64,000 bases of DNA from Caproicibacterium amylolyticum. GTDB lineage: Bacteria > Bacillota > Clostridia > Oscillospirales > Acutalibacteraceae. The stretch is taken from the NCBI RefSeq assembly GCF_014467055.1, contig NZ_CP060696.1:1488001-1552000 (forward strand), in the 5' to 3' direction. The notes beneath the pieces were generated by a model. That model did no database searches and was not told the origin of the DNA. It saw only the letters and a list, made by a program, of their open reading frames with translations. Positions 1 to 8,862 of the stretch are shown piece after piece (the stretch's first letter is position 1; the number at the start of each line of letters is the position of its first letter). The translations under genes and the position numbers were made by a program.

Positions 1-816
1 TTGCGTTTTACTGCTCAGAAGTGAAATTTCGCCTGTTTCTGAAATAGAACCGGAAATCTGCCTGCTGTCTGTACTCCCCGCAGGGATGTAATAGGCTGTC
101 ATGTTTCCGGCACTGCAGGTCTCAATAATTAATGCATTACCGCCTGCATCATTCCATGTGCCAGTCAGTTTCCAAGTATCAACTCCCCAAGAAGTAACAA
201 CAGGATTCTCTTCTTTTACAGCGGAGGAAGCAACAGCATCTCCAGACACAGCCGAAGATGCTGGATTGGCCATCGGAAAACGAATCTGCATATGCAGAAT
301 TGCCATCGCTTTCGTTACCGTGAACTGTACAATCGCAGAATCTTCCAGTGTCTGCGTGTCCACTTTGATGCCGCTGATCTCCGACTCAGCCACAGCGAAT
401 GCTTGAAATCCGCTTTTCTGCACAGCCGCAGCTAAATCTGCGGCTGTATAGGTCTGCACAGTTTTCTGTGGAAGTATTGGTGTGTGTGAGGAGCTTTCTC
501 CTTCCTGCGAAGAAGCTGTATTGGAAAAGAGCTGCTGCCATGGCCAAACACCCCGTTCCTGATGCCACGCAATTGAAAGTCCAGCGGCAACAGCAACCAA
601 ACACAGAAAAATAATGAGTATTACAAGAGGTGCCTTGGATTTCTGCTCCGGCACTTCTTCCTCCTCATATGGTTCGTACACATCCGGCTCGCTCAAATCG
701 ACTTTTTCGTCGTCCTCCGGCGGAAAAAGGGCTTTGTTATCCACTAGCGGTTCGCCGCATTTGATGCAGCAAATCACATCATCGGCATTATCATACCCAC
801 AGTTTGGGCATATCAT
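1..816 (-). CDS. Zinc-ribbon single-pass membrane protein (partial, internal start)
   Basis: The ATG at 816 has an excellent Shine-Dalgarno GGGAGGTG about five bases upstream. The predicted protein starts with a zinc ribbon, MICPNCGYDNADD followed by CCIKCGEP (two CxxC knuckles), then an acidic linker, one membrane helix at about residues 64-86 (VILIIFLCLVAVAAG) and a Ser/Thr-rich extracytoplasmic region. That region contains a WKLTGTW-type segment that resembles a lipocalin-like or DUF5640-like beta fold (weak inference). It is cut by the left edge, so at least 272 residues are present. The same frame continues upstream into the VanZ part, so both a separate product and a fusion product are possible. 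The function is unknown. Confidence 0.7.
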   Translation of the reverse strand, partial: MICPNCGYDNADDVICCIKCGEPLVDNKALFPPEDDEKVDLSEPDVYEPYEEEEVPEQKSKAPLVILIIFLCLVAVAAGLSIAWHQERGVWPWQQLFSNTASSQEGESSSHTPILPQKTVQTYTAADLAAAVQKSGFQAFAVAESEISGIKVDTQTLEDSAIVQFTVTKAMAILHMQIRFPMANPASSAVSGDAVASSAVKEENPVVTSWGVDTWKLTGTWNDAGGNALIIETCSAGNMTAYYIPAGSTDSRQISGSISETGEISLLSSKTQ

Positions 817-1287
817 AGATGCACCTCCCCTTCTGTTATGAAAATGATGAAAAATATGTAGCAGCAACAGCACAAGCAAGGCACCAGTCAACGCTCCAAA
901 CGTATCCAGCAAAACATCCTGCAGGGCCGGAGAACGCTGGGCGGTAAATGACTGGTGAAATTCGTCACTGGCGGCATACAGTGCACAAAAAGCGACCGTT
1001 ACCGGAAGCCATGCAGCAGCAGACCAGTGAAAGCCGGAAGTCCATCCGGAAGCAAAGACTGCCAGCAGCAGATAAATCAAAAAATGAGCTGCTTTGCGCA
1101 CAAAATGATTTGCCTGCACGTCTGTCAGTGGTAAATGCAGATTTTGCCGCAGCCAATCCGCAATCGGCATACTCATACCATCGCTGGAAGTGCCGTTTTG
1201 TGCAGAAAAGAAAAATATAGTAAGCATGCAACACACAGCCAGTAAAAAGCAAATCCACTGGCGAACGCGAAGTCCCGTATTTTTCAT
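1..1287 (-). CDS. VanZ-like membrane protein in frame with zinc-ribbon protein (partial)
   Basis: Reading leftwards from the ATG at 1287 (AAAGGCGGTGG upstream) the frame stays open to the left edge, at least 429 codons. Residues 1-157 look like a VanZ-family membrane protein: an N-terminal hydrophobic helix, then RKAAHFLIY, then the hallmark YAASDEFHQSF followed by SPALQDVLLDTFGA. VanZ proteins are small membrane proteins; some confer low-level teicoplanin resistance, but most have no known role. No stop codon separates this part from the zinc-ribbon protein that begins at 816, although a strong internal ribosome site is present there. The protein may therefore be a true fusion, or two genes whose separating stop codon has been lost. 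The internal start is listed separately. Confidence 0.6.
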   Translation of the reverse strand, partial: MKNTGLRVRQWICFLLAVCCMLTIFFFSAQNGTSSDGMSMPIADWLRQNLHLPLTDVQANHFVRKAAHFLIYLLLAVFASGWTSGFHWSAAAWLPVTVAFCALYAASDEFHQSFTAQRSPALQDVLLDTFGALTGALLVLLLLHIFHHFHNRRGGASMICPNCGYDNADDVICCIKCGEPLVDNKALFPPEDDEKVDLSEPDVYEPYEEEEVPEQKSKAPLVILIIFLCLVAVAAGLSIAWHQERGVWPWQQLFSNTASSQEGESSSHTPILPQKTVQTYTAADLAAAVQKSGFQAFAVAESEISGIKVDTQTLEDSAIVQFTVTKAMAILHMQIRFPMANPASSAVSGDAVASSAVKEENPVVTSWGVDTWKLTGTWNDAGGNALIIETCSAGNMTAYYIPAGSTDSRQISGSISETGEISLLSSKTQ

Positions 1288-1443
1288 CTGCAGCCACCGC
1301 CTTTTGTGCAGTCAGCAGTACAGAAGTTTGGATGGAAAAACATCCAGTACACCTACCCCATTTTAAAATCGACAGGAATGGTCATAGTATACCACATTTT
1401 TCCCACACTGCAAAGCTTTGTTCACCGTAGCCTTACCAACAGC

Positions 1444-1472
1444 TTGTCAATACAGGCACTAAGGTTTATAAT
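1444..1472 (+). promoter_or_regulatory. Sigma-A promoter for the patatin gene
   Basis: TTGTCA at 1444-1449 and a perfect TATAAT at 1467-1472 are separated by exactly 17 bases and lie 57 bases before the TTG start at 1529. The rest of 1288-1528 shows no gene. Confidence 0.75.
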
Positions 1473-1528
1473 AGCATATAGATTATGGATTATTTTGTAA
1501 TATTTTGGGTGATTCGAGGCGATAATTC

Positions 1529-2719
1529 TTGAAAATTGGAATTGTGCTGGAAGGCGGCGGAATGCGCGGTATTTTCTCTGCAGGGGTTTTACAGGCGTTC
1601 CTGCAAGAACATTTTATGGCAGACGAAGTTGTGGGTGTTTCGGCTGGTGCTTCTATTGGCATTTCTTATGTTTCCAGACAAAGTGACCGTGGCTTACGAA
1701 CTACAATTAATTATGCTTCAGATAAAAAATATTTGAGTTTAGAAAACTACATAAAAACAGGTTCTCTGTTCGGCATGGACTTTATTTTCAGTGATATTCC
1801 AGAAAAGCTGGATCCATTTGATTATGATGCTTTTCAAAAAAACCCATGCGAATATTATGCAGGTGTAACTGACGTTCACACTGGTGAAACTATATATTTT
1901 GGCAAGAAAGACATTGCTCCTCCCTATACCGTCCTGCGGGCTTCCTGCTCTATGCCTGTTTGTGCTCCGATCGTCCACTTTCAGGGGGGCGATTACCTTG
2001 ACGGCGGGATGCGCGCTCCAATTCCAATGCAAAAGGCACTTGCCGATGGTTGTGACAAATTGATTGTCGTTCTGACCCGAGAACGCGGATACCAAAAAAA
2101 GCCGCAGCGCGGCCGTCTTATTTACGCAAATAAATATCACGATTATCCGGCAGTAGTTCATTTGCTTGACACACGCCATAAAATTTATAACTCCGCTTTG
2201 CAAACACTGCAGAACATGGAGCATCGTGGGAATGTAATCATTGCAGCACCAGATAAACCGCTGCCTATGGACCGTTTTGGCACGAAAACGAATCAGCTGA
2301 TGGCTTCCTATAGAATTGGAATTGAAAAAGGTACGGAAGCACTGAAACGGGCAAAGAATCAGTGGGGACTTCCCCTTCCCAATCAATATTTACCCAGTAA
2401 ACATTCTATTACCGTAAAAATTGACCGCCCACTTGGCAGTGCACATCCCGAACATCCGGATATGATTTATCCGGTCAATTATGGTTATATCCCAGAAAGT
2501 TTAGCACCGGATGGCGAAGAACAGGATGTTTATGTACTTGGCGTAAAGGAACCTGTAGACTCCTTTACCGGCGAACTGGTTGCTATTATCCATCGAAAAG
2601 ACGATATAGAAGATAAATGGGTAGCTGCACCAACTAATTCAAAGTGGACACCGGAACAAATTATGAAGGAAGTTTCATTTACGGAGCAGTATTTTGATGC
2701 TTCTGTAGAGATGTTATAA
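1529..2719 (+). CDS. Patatin-like phospholipase with C-terminal pyrophosphatase-like domain
   Basis: A 396-residue cytoplasmic protein with a TTG start and GAGGCG eight bases upstream. The N-terminal half is a patatin acyl hydrolase: oxyanion motif EGGGMRG (residues 8-14), nucleophile elbow GVSAG with Ser38, and the catalytic-dyad motif DGGMRAP near residue 158. This family hydrolyses acyl esters of lipids. From about residue 290 to the end the sequence resembles soluble family I inorganic pyrophosphatase: MIYPVNYGYIP, then DGEEQDVYVLG in place of the usual DGDPVDV metal motif, then AIIHRKDDIEDKW. The middle metal-binding Asp is Glu here, so PPase activity is uncertain. It has its own promoter and terminator, so it is monocistronic. 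Domain identities are confident; the joint function is unknown. Confidence 0.85.
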   Translation: MKIGIVLEGGGMRGIFSAGVLQAFLQEHFMADEVVGVSAGASIGISYVSRQSDRGLRTTINYASDKKYLSLENYIKTGSLFGMDFIFSDIPEKLDPFDYDAFQKNPCEYYAGVTDVHTGETIYFGKKDIAPPYTVLRASCSMPVCAPIVHFQGGDYLDGGMRAPIPMQKALADGCDKLIVVLTRERGYQKKPQRGRLIYANKYHDYPAVVHLLDTRHKIYNSALQTLQNMEHRGNVIIAAPDKPLPMDRFGTKTNQLMASYRIGIEKGTEALKRAKNQWGLPLPNQYLPSKHSITVKIDRPLGSAHPEHPDMIYPVNYGYIPESLAPDGEEQDVYVLGVKEPVDSFTGELVAIIHRKDDIEDKWVAAPTNSKWTPEQIMKEVSFTEQYFDASVEML

Positions 2720-2725
2720 AAAATC

Positions 2726-2769
2726 AAAAACATCCTGCTGATAATTTCAAAATCAGCAGGATGTTTTTT
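2726..2769 (+). terminator. Bidirectional terminator between patatin and tetR genes
   Basis: A perfect stem, AACATCCTGCTGAT with its complement around a 9-base loop, is followed by TTTTTT on the plus strand. Read on the minus strand it is followed by TTTTTGATTTTTT, so it can end both convergent genes. Confidence 0.85.
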
Positions 2770-3328
2770 AAGAATTCTGTTTTCTCTGCTCGTCATCTAA
2801 AATACAGCGTGCTGCACACACAACTGCGTTATGAACCAATTTCACAAACTTTTCTGGAGGTAAATTTGACTGGTCGGTCAGCCAACGACAAATTCCAGAC
2901 TTACAAGCATCCGTAAAAAGCTGTACATAAAAATCCATGTTCGCTTCATCGCTGCTGAAAATTTCTTCAAAATACGGCTGCACAATCGCCCGCATAACAT
3001 CTGCAAAATATTCCGTAAAGGAATTTTGCCCCGTTACCTGCAGTGCATTTACGTAAAACGACCGATTTGCGTAAAAATAGCTGCAAACATCCAAAAGCAA
3101 GTTCCAACCGCTGGTAGGTGCGTGTGCACACAAATGATCAATTAGTTCCGTATAAAAAATCCAGTTAACCAAATCATATTTATCCCGAAAATGATAATAA
3201 AAGCTCTGTCGGTTCATGGAACAGCGCGTACAAATATCGCTGATACTGATTTTTGCAAAGGACTTTTCCGCCATAAGTGATTTCATAGCATCTGCAAGAG
3301 CCTTTTTGGTGATATTAGAATCCGCCAT
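2768..3328 (-). CDS. TetR-family transcriptional regulator
   Basis: A 186-residue protein with an N-terminal TetR helix-turn-helix: ALADAMKSLMAEKSFAKISI, DICTRCSMNRQSFYYHFRDK, then DLVNWIFYTEL. The helical C-terminal domain resembles the TetR_C_8/DhaS type found in many Firmicutes, which binds small ligands. SD GGGAGTGG lies before the ATG. It is 42 bases downstream of ilvD on the same strand with no terminator seen between, so it may be cotranscribed with ilvD. The target genes cannot be read from the sequence; no dyad was assigned as its operator. Confidence 0.85.
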   Translation of the reverse strand: MADSNITKKALADAMKSLMAEKSFAKISISDICTRCSMNRQSFYYHFRDKYDLVNWIFYTELIDHLCAHAPTSGWNLLLDVCSYFYANRSFYVNALQVTGQNSFTEYFADVMRAIVQPYFEEIFSSDEANMDFYVQLFTDACKSGICRWLTDQSNLPPEKFVKLVHNAVVCAARCILDDEQRKQNS

Positions 3329-3370
3329 TCCACTCCCCTCTCTCTGCGGCTGAGCTTCACTTTAACCCAA

Positions 3371-5020
3371 TTACAAAGACAGCACTGCGCCCTTGCTTCC
3401 AGAAGTTACCAGTGCCGCGTAGCGGGCAAGATAACCCGTTACATTCTGCTTCTTGGGTTCCCATGCAGCACGGCGGGCAGCAAGCTCGGTTTCCGGTAGA
3501 TCGACCTTGATGGAGTGGGAGGGAATGTCAATCTCAATTATATCGCCATCGCGAATCAAGGCAATTGGGCCGCCGACCGCGGCTTCCGGAGAAATATGCC
3601 CGATAGCAGCACCACGGGTTGCACCACTGAAACGGCCGTCTGTAATCAGAGCAACACTTTCGCCAAGGCCACTGCCCATAATCGCAGAGGTCGGGTTCAG
3701 CATCTCACGCATGCCAGGGCCACCCTTCGGGCCTTCATACCGGATAACTACAACATCATTGGCATGGATCTTGCCGTCGAGGATAGCCGCCATGGCATCT
3801 TCTTCACTTTCAAAAACACGCGCGGGGCCACTGTGTTTCAGCATATTCGGTGCAACTGCACTGCGCTTTACAACACAGCCGTCCGGCGCAAGATTGCCGC
3901 GAAGAACTGCAATGCCGCCTGTTTTACTGTAAGCATTATCAATTGCACGAATCACTTCTGGATTCTTATTAATGCAGCCGTTAATATTTTCTGCAACTGA
4001 CTTGCCGGTGCAGGTCAGGCAGTCTGTGTGCAGCAGACCCGCATCTGCCAGTTCCTTCATAACCGCATAAACGCCGCCTGCCTCATTAAGGTCTTCAATA
4101 TAAGTATGGCCTGCGGGTGCCAGATGGCAAAGGTTCGGCGTTTTTTCGCTGATATTATTTAGAATGTCCAGATTCAGTTCCAAACCGCATTCATGTGCGA
4201 TTGCCGGCAGATGCAGTGCGCTGTTAGTGCTGCAGCCAAGTGCCATATCTACTGTCAGCGCATTTTCAAAGGCATCCATTGTCATAATGTCACGCGGGCG
4301 GATATCTTGTTTAATCAGTTCCATAATCTGCATGCCTGCGTGCTTTGCCAGCTGCAGACGGGCGGAATAAACTGCAGGCACGGTACCGTTGCCCTTAAGT
4401 CCCATACCAAGTGCTTCTGTCAAACAGTTCATGCTGTTTGCAGTGTACATGCCGGAACAGGAACCGCAGGTTGGGCAGGTATTCGCCTCATATTCATCCA
4501 ACACTTCTTTGCTGATTTTTCCAGCCGCATATTGCCCAACCGCTTCACTGGCACTTGAAAAACTTGTTTTGCAGCCCTGCACACGGCCGGCAAGCATTGG
4601 ACCGCCGCTGACAAAAATTGCAGGAACATTTAAGCGAGCCGCAGCCATAAGCAGACCAGGAACATTTTTATCGCAGTTCGGCACAAGGACCAATGCATCC
4701 AGTGCATGTGCAATGGTCATTGCTTCCGTAGAATCGGCAATCAACTCACGGGTTACCAAACTGTACTTCATGCCGCGGTGTCCCATAGCAATGCCGTCGC
4801 AGACTGCAATGGCTGGGAAGGTAAGCGGCGTGCCGCCGGCCATGGAAACGCCGGTTTTCACAGCCTGTACAATTTTGTCAATGTTCATATGTCCCGGAAC
4901 AATCTCATTGTAAGAGCTGACGATTCCCACCAATGGGCGGTCAATTTCCTCATCTGTAAGGCCTAACGCGTGAAATAATGCACGTTTCGGCACATCTTTT
5001 TTGATTGCGTCACTATTCAT
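3371..5020 (-). CDS. ilvD: Dihydroxy-acid dehydratase
   Basis: A 549-residue enzyme of valine/isoleucine/pantothenate synthesis that dehydrates 2,3-dihydroxy acids to 2-oxo acids using an Fe-S cluster. Family landmarks are all present: [15 protein letters not shown], the cluster cysteines in PNCDKNVPG and [24 protein letters not shown] and the C-terminal [10 protein letters not shown] chose the ATG at 5020 because GGAGG lies eight bases upstream; the ATG at 5035 overlaps that ribosome site. A consensus promoter sits at 5071-5099. No T-box (TGGNACCGCG) was seen in the leader. No other branched-chain synthesis gene is adjacent. Confidence 0.95.
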   Translation of the reverse strand: MNSDAIKKDVPKRALFHALGLTDEEIDRPLVGIVSSYNEIVPGHMNIDKIVQAVKTGVSMAGGTPLTFPAIAVCDGIAMGHRGMKYSLVTRELIADSTEAMTIAHALDALVLVPNCDKNVPGLLMAAARLNVPAIFVSGGPMLAGRVQGCKTSFSSASEAVGQYAAGKISKEVLDEYEANTCPTCGSCSGMYTANSMNCLTEALGMGLKGNGTVPAVYSARLQLAKHAGMQIMELIKQDIRPRDIMTMDAFENALTVDMALGCSTNSALHLPAIAHECGLELNLDILNNISEKTPNLCHLAPAGHTYIEDLNEAGGVYAVMKELADAGLLHTDCLTCTGKSVAENINGCINKNPEVIRAIDNAYSKTGGIAVLRGNLAPDGCVVKRSAVAPNMLKHSGPARVFESEEDAMAAILDGKIHANDVVVIRYEGPKGGPGMREMLNPTSAIMGSGLGESVALITDGRFSGATRGAAIGHISPEAAVGGPIALIRDGDIIEIDIPSHSIKVDLPETELAARRAAWEPKKQNVTGYLARYAALVTSGSKGAVLSL

Positions 5021-5070
5021 GTCTGTTCCCTCCATTGTAACAAGCCTGCTGAATTTATGTATATTTATTT

Positions 5071-5099
5071 ATTATAAAGAATAACAACAGAACTGTCAA
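5071..5099 (-). promoter_or_regulatory. Consensus sigma-A promoter for ilvD
   Basis: On the minus strand TTGACA (5094-5099) and TATAAT (5071-5076) are both perfect, with a 17-base spacer, about 50 bases before the ilvD start. This is one of the strongest-looking promoters in the window. Confidence 0.85.
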
Positions 5100-5114
5100 A
5101 CACTTTCGTAAAAA

Positions 5115-5163
5115 TGTCCGAAAGCAAAATCCCCTGCGGCAGAGATTAACTGCCAAAAGGACA
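5115..5163. other. Nested inverted repeat in the ilvD-araC intergenic region
   Basis: TGTCC (5115-5119) pairs with GGACA (5159-5163), and inside it GGCAG (5138-5142) pairs with CTGCC (5150-5154). No coding sequence is seen from 5036 to 5424; apart from this, the region holds the ilvD promoter and the araC terminator. A role as an operator or RNA structure is speculative. Confidence 0.3.
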
Positions 5164-5305
5164 AAACAGAAAGAAATACTGAAAATAAACTGAGCGGGCA
5201 ACTGTAAAGGATATCATGTAATTAAGTTTGCAAAAAAAAGACATAGATAAAGCATTAGGGCTCCCATAAAATGAATGGTGCTTAAGAAACAAATAGTGAA
5301 AAAGA

Positions 5306-5343
5306 GACCTCCTGTTGTAGAAAAGGAACTACGACAGAAGGTC
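5306..5343 (-). terminator. Terminator for the araC-type gene
   Basis: A 15-base stem with two mismatches around an 8-base loop (GACCT..GTAG arms at 5306-5320 and 5329-5343), followed on the minus strand by CTTTTTC. It lies 81 bases past the stop codon of the AraC-family gene. Confidence 0.7.
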
Positions 5344-5424
5344 ATATTATACCCAGAAAATATACAAAAGCAGACAAAAGGAAATAATGTTCGCTATTTT
5401 GCATATTTTGAACAGATATGAAAT

Positions 5425-6267
5425 TCAGCCGCCTGCCGAATCCCTATACGCGGAGGGCGTCAACCCGAAATGCTCTTTAAACAACCGAAAAAAATGTGAC
5501 GGATACTCAAATCCAACCATAGCTGCTACCTCATTAAAAGTCAGGTCTGTGGTACAGATTAGAATGCCTGCACAGTCCATCCGGTAATTTGTCAGGTACT
5601 GTTTTGGTGAAATATGCACTGCTTCCTCAAAAATACGATACACCTGGGAACGGTCCAGCGACAGGCAGTCCGCGATATCCGTTACTTTAATGTTCTTCAT
5701 ATAGTTTTGCTGAATATAGTGTGCAGCCACGGAGAAATAATCTCGTTTTCCTGCTCTTGTTTCCGATTCGGCCAACTGCATCTGCCCTTGCAGTTGGCCG
5801 AGTAAAAGCAGCAGGTAACCAGCGCTGGCCGCGCCGCTTGTCAAAAAATTTTTGCAGCACTCTATAAGATGAGCCAAACAATCCTTAAAGAAATCGTCTT
5901 TTTCGTAGTGGAAAACAAGGTTGCCACCAGTCAGCCCGGCCTGTTCCAGCAGTGTCCGTGCGGCTGCGCCATTGAAACCTACCCACCGATACGTCCACGG
6001 ATCTGTATCCGAGGCTTTGTAAAACGTATTAACATTGGGCTGGATAAGAAAACCATCGCCGACTTTCAAATGATAAACCCGGTCGCGCACGTGATACTCT
6101 CCGCTGCCGGAAATAATGTAATGAATCAGGTAATGCGCTCGAGCAGAATAACCGAAGTAGTGTCCCGGTGAGCAGACCTGTTCTCCAGCATGCAGCACTT
6201 GCAGCCCCAACTGAGAGTGCCTGTCCTCTTTGATATAATAATCCTTTGGCTGTGTTTCCATGGACAT
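5425..6267 (-). CDS. AraC-family regulator of alpha-galactoside use
   Basis: A 280-residue protein (278 if the ATG at 6261, better spaced from GTGGGG, is used). The N-terminal half is an AraC-type cupin: HYLIHYIISGSGEYHVRD, then VGDGFLIQPN, then YRWVGFNG. The C-terminal 100 residues are a double helix-turn-helix: KVTDIADCLSLDRSQVYRIF and LTFNEVAAMVGFEYPSHFFR with FKEHFGLTPSAYR. It is transcribed divergently from the alpha-galactosidase operon and resembles MsmR/RafR-type activators of raffinose and melibiose operons. By analogy it probably senses an alpha-galactoside and activates that operon. It has its own terminator downstream. Confidence 0.88.
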   Translation of the reverse strand: MSMETQPKDYYIKEDRHSQLGLQVLHAGEQVCSPGHYFGYSARAHYLIHYIISGSGEYHVRDRVYHLKVGDGFLIQPNVNTFYKASDTDPWTYRWVGFNGAAARTLLEQAGLTGGNLVFHYEKDDFFKDCLAHLIECCKNFLTSGAASAGYLLLLLGQLQGQMQLAESETRAGKRDYFSVAAHYIQQNYMKNIKVTDIADCLSLDRSQVYRIFEEAVHISPKQYLTNYRMDCAGILICTTDLTFNEVAAMVGFEYPSHFFRLFKEHFGLTPSAYRDSAGG

Positions 6268-6367
6268 TTCCCCACTTTTCTGCTTTGCGCGGCTTCATTT
6301 CTACACTTTCATGCACCATTTCTATAACAATTTCATCAAATATTTATTTTTTCCTATGCAGTCATTG

Positions 6368-6408
6368 TTTATAATGAATTTGTAAAAAGCAACAAATAGT
6401 TTTAATAT
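6368..6408. promoter_or_regulatory. Candidate overlapping divergent promoters, araC / alpha-galactosidase
   Basis: In the AT-rich 6268-6593 gap, a minus-strand TTGTTG (6390-6395) and TATAAA (6368-6373) with 16-base spacing could drive araC. A plus-strand TTGTAA (6380-6385) and TAATAT (6403-6408) with 17-base spacing could drive the sugar operon. They overlap, as is common when an AraC-type activator controls both directions. Both are imperfect matches. Confidence 0.35.
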
Positions 6409-6593
6409 AAAAACAATATTTTAAACATTTGCATTGAACTATTTTTGCTTTTTCCCTGTAAAACCTGGCTTTTTAGTTTACCGGAAAAAACATTCCGGAC
6501 GGCCACAGCAACATGATTTTGTTTCACTTTTCTCATCATTTTTATAGTATATCAGAATGTACCGCAAAGCGCAACGAAAAGGAGGCAGCCTTA

Positions 6594-8780
6594 ATGCCCA
6601 TTTCCTACAACGAACAGGAACGTGTGTTCCACCTTGCTAACGAGCGAACTAGCTATGTACTGCAAATCACCGAAGAAGGATATCTGTTTCACAAATACTG
6701 GGGGAAAAAGTTGCGGGCATTCCACGAAAGCGCACCGCATGTCTACATGGATCGTGCTTTCTCACCGAATCCGCACGGCGAAGACCGTACTTTCTCACTT
6801 GACAACATCCCACAGGAGTATCCGTCCTTTGGCAGCGGCGATTTCCGCACACCCGCTTTCGAGGCAGTTTATTCGGACGGCTCAACCGTGACCGACTTGC
6901 GCTACCAATCACACCGTGTCCTGAAGGGTAAGCCAAAACTTGTAGGTTTGCCCGCTGCTTATGTGGAATGCAATGACGAAGCACAAACGTTGGAAATCAC
7001 CCTGCATGACAGCCTTTCCGGACTGGAAGTGGTGCTGCTCTATACCATTTTTTCAGGCAATGGCGCTTTAACCAGGAGTGCCCGCTTCGTGAACGGTGGG
7101 AAGGCAGACATTCAGTTGGTCCGTGCCTTAAGTGCCAGCGTTGATTTCACCGATGACCGCTTTGACTTGCTTACACTGGACGGCGCCCATGCCAACGAGC
7201 GGAACATGAACCGACGGCCGCTTGCACCGGGTACTCAGCTGGTGGACAGTGCCCGCGGTGCCAGCAGCCATCAGCACAACCCCTTCTTTGCTCTACTTCG
7301 ACCCGGTACAGGAGAAGCCTCTGGAGAGGTCTACAGCATGAATCTGGTGTACAGCGGCAACTTTCTGGCAGAAGTGCAGGTTGACCAGCTGTGTACTGCG
7401 CGCATGAACTTGGGTATCAATCCCTTCGGCTTTGGTTGGAAACTGGAACCGGGCGAAGAATTCCAGACGCCAGAAGCAATTTTGGTTTATTCGGATGAAG
7501 GACTGGACGGTATGTCACAGATTTACCATCAACTGTACCGCCGCCGGCTCTGCCGTGGAAAATACCGTGACATTGAACGCCCCATTTTGGTAAACAGCTG
7601 GGAAGCCGCCTATTTCGATTTTAACGAGCAGAGCATTCTGAAGCTTGCAAAAGAGGCCAAGGACGTGGGCATTGAACTGCTGGTACTGGATGATGGCTGG
7701 TTCGGTAAGCGTGACGACGACAATTCTTCCCTGGGAGACTGGGTGGTAAACCGAAAGAAGCTGCCGGACGGACTGAACGGACTGGGCCAGAAAATTCACA
7801 GCTTGGAACTGAAATTCGGTGTATGGTTTGAGCCGGAAATGGTCAGTGAGAACAGCAACCTTTACCGAGCACATCCTGACTGGTGTTTACATATCAAAGG
7901 ACGTAACCACACTAAGGGCCGCAACCAGCTGATTCTGGATCTGTCGCGTGAAGATGTGTGCCACTTCATTCTGGACACAATGAATGAAGTCCTCTCCAGT
8001 GCACCGATTGACTACGTCAAATGGGATATGAACCGCCACATGACAGAGGTCGGTTCGGCACTGCTGCCGCCCGGCCGTCAGTGCGAAACCGCGCATCGCT
8101 ATATGCTCGGTCTTTACCATGTAATGGAGGAAATTACCACCCGATTCCCAGATGTGTTGTTTGAAAGCTGCTCCGGCGGCGGCGGACGCTTCGACCCTGG
8201 CTTCCTGTACTACATGCCACAAACCTGGGCCAGCGACAACACCGACGCCGTCTGCCGCCAAAAGATTGAGTATGCCACCAGTTTAGCCTACCCAGCCATT
8301 ACTGTAGGCTCTCACGTTTCCATTTCTCCTAACGAACAGGTCGGCCGCATCACACCGCTGTCAACCCGCGGATATGTGGCCATGTCCGGAAATTTCGGTT
8401 ATGAGTTGGACCTCGGCAAGCTCTCAGCAGACGAAAAGAATGAAATTCGCCAGCAAGTAGCGCTCTACAAGGAACTTCGTCCTATCATTCAATTTGGCAC
8501 CCATCACCGCCTGCTCAGCCCTTTCGAAGGCAACGAAACTGCGTGGCTTTTTGTGTCGCAGGACAGCAGCGATGTAGTTGCTTTTTACTTCAAAATTTTG
8601 GGCGAGCCATCGACTCCAGTACGAATTTTACGGCTGCGCGGACTGGACCCGAATGCTGAGTACCAAGAAACAGCATCCGGCAAAATTTACGGCGGCGATG
8701 AACTGATGTATGTCGGTTTAACCGTACCGATCGCGTTCGGTGACTTCACCAGCCACATGTGGCGCTTTCATTGTCTGTAA
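6594..8780 (+). CDS. Alpha-galactosidase, GH36
   Basis: A 728-residue cytoplasmic enzyme (no signal peptide) that releases galactose from raffinose-family sugars and melibiose. GH36 landmarks: VNSWEAAYFDFNE, LDDGWFGKRDDD, WFEPEMVSENS; the nucleophile Asp in YVKWDMNRHMTE and the acid/base Asp in WASDNTDA after the ESCSGGGGRFD loop. The ATG at 6594 is preceded by AAAAGGAGG with eight-base spacing; the upstream ATG at 6513 has no such site. It is the first gene of an operon with a binding protein and two permeases, so imported oligosaccharides are probably cleaved inside the cell. The length is typical of bacterial GH36 (about 730). Confidence 0.95.
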   Translation: MPISYNEQERVFHLANERTSYVLQITEEGYLFHKYWGKKLRAFHESAPHVYMDRAFSPNPHGEDRTFSLDNIPQEYPSFGSGDFRTPAFEAVYSDGSTVTDLRYQSHRVLKGKPKLVGLPAAYVECNDEAQTLEITLHDSLSGLEVVLLYTIFSGNGALTRSARFVNGGKADIQLVRALSASVDFTDDRFDLLTLDGAHANERNMNRRPLAPGTQLVDSARGASSHQHNPFFALLRPGTGEASGEVYSMNLVYSGNFLAEVQVDQLCTARMNLGINPFGFGWKLEPGEEFQTPEAILVYSDEGLDGMSQIYHQLYRRRLCRGKYRDIERPILVNSWEAAYFDFNEQSILKLAKEAKDVGIELLVLDDGWFGKRDDDNSSLGDWVVNRKKLPDGLNGLGQKIHSLELKFGVWFEPEMVSENSNLYRAHPDWCLHIKGRNHTKGRNQLILDLSREDVCHFILDTMNEVLSSAPIDYVKWDMNRHMTEVGSALLPPGRQCETAHRYMLGLYHVMEEITTRFPDVLFESCSGGGGRFDPGFLYYMPQTWASDNTDAVCRQKIEYATSLAYPAITVGSHVSISPNEQVGRITPLSTRGYVAMSGNFGYELDLGKLSADEKNEIRQQVALYKELRPIIQFGTHHRLLSPFEGNETAWLFVSQDSSDVVAFYFKILGEPSTPVRILRLRGLDPNAEYQETASGKIYGGDELMYVGLTVPIAFGDFTSHMWRFHCL

Positions 8781-8816
8781 AAAGCAAATTAATTGAAAAG
8801 GTTACCCGTTATAAAT

Positions 8817-8835
8817 CCGCGAAAAAGGTTCGCGG
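8817..8835 (+). other. Intergenic hairpin before the binding-protein gene
   Basis: A perfect 7-base stem, CCGCGAA with TTCGCGG around a 5-base loop, sits 16 bases before the SD of the binding-protein gene and lacks a T tract. Such hairpins can stabilise the more abundant mRNA segment of sugar ABC operons; that role is inferred here. Confidence 0.45.
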
Positions 8836-8862
8836 AATGAAACAAATTATGGGAGGTTGGCA

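Noticed and set aside
965..1297. 110-codon minus-strand frame overlapping the VanZ-like region
   Set aside because: It is the same DNA read in another frame; the VanZ frame has the family motifs.
5036..5424. T-box leader for ilvD
   Set aside because: No TGGNACCGCG antiterminator sequence is present, and the consensus promoter leaves a leader of only about 50 bases.
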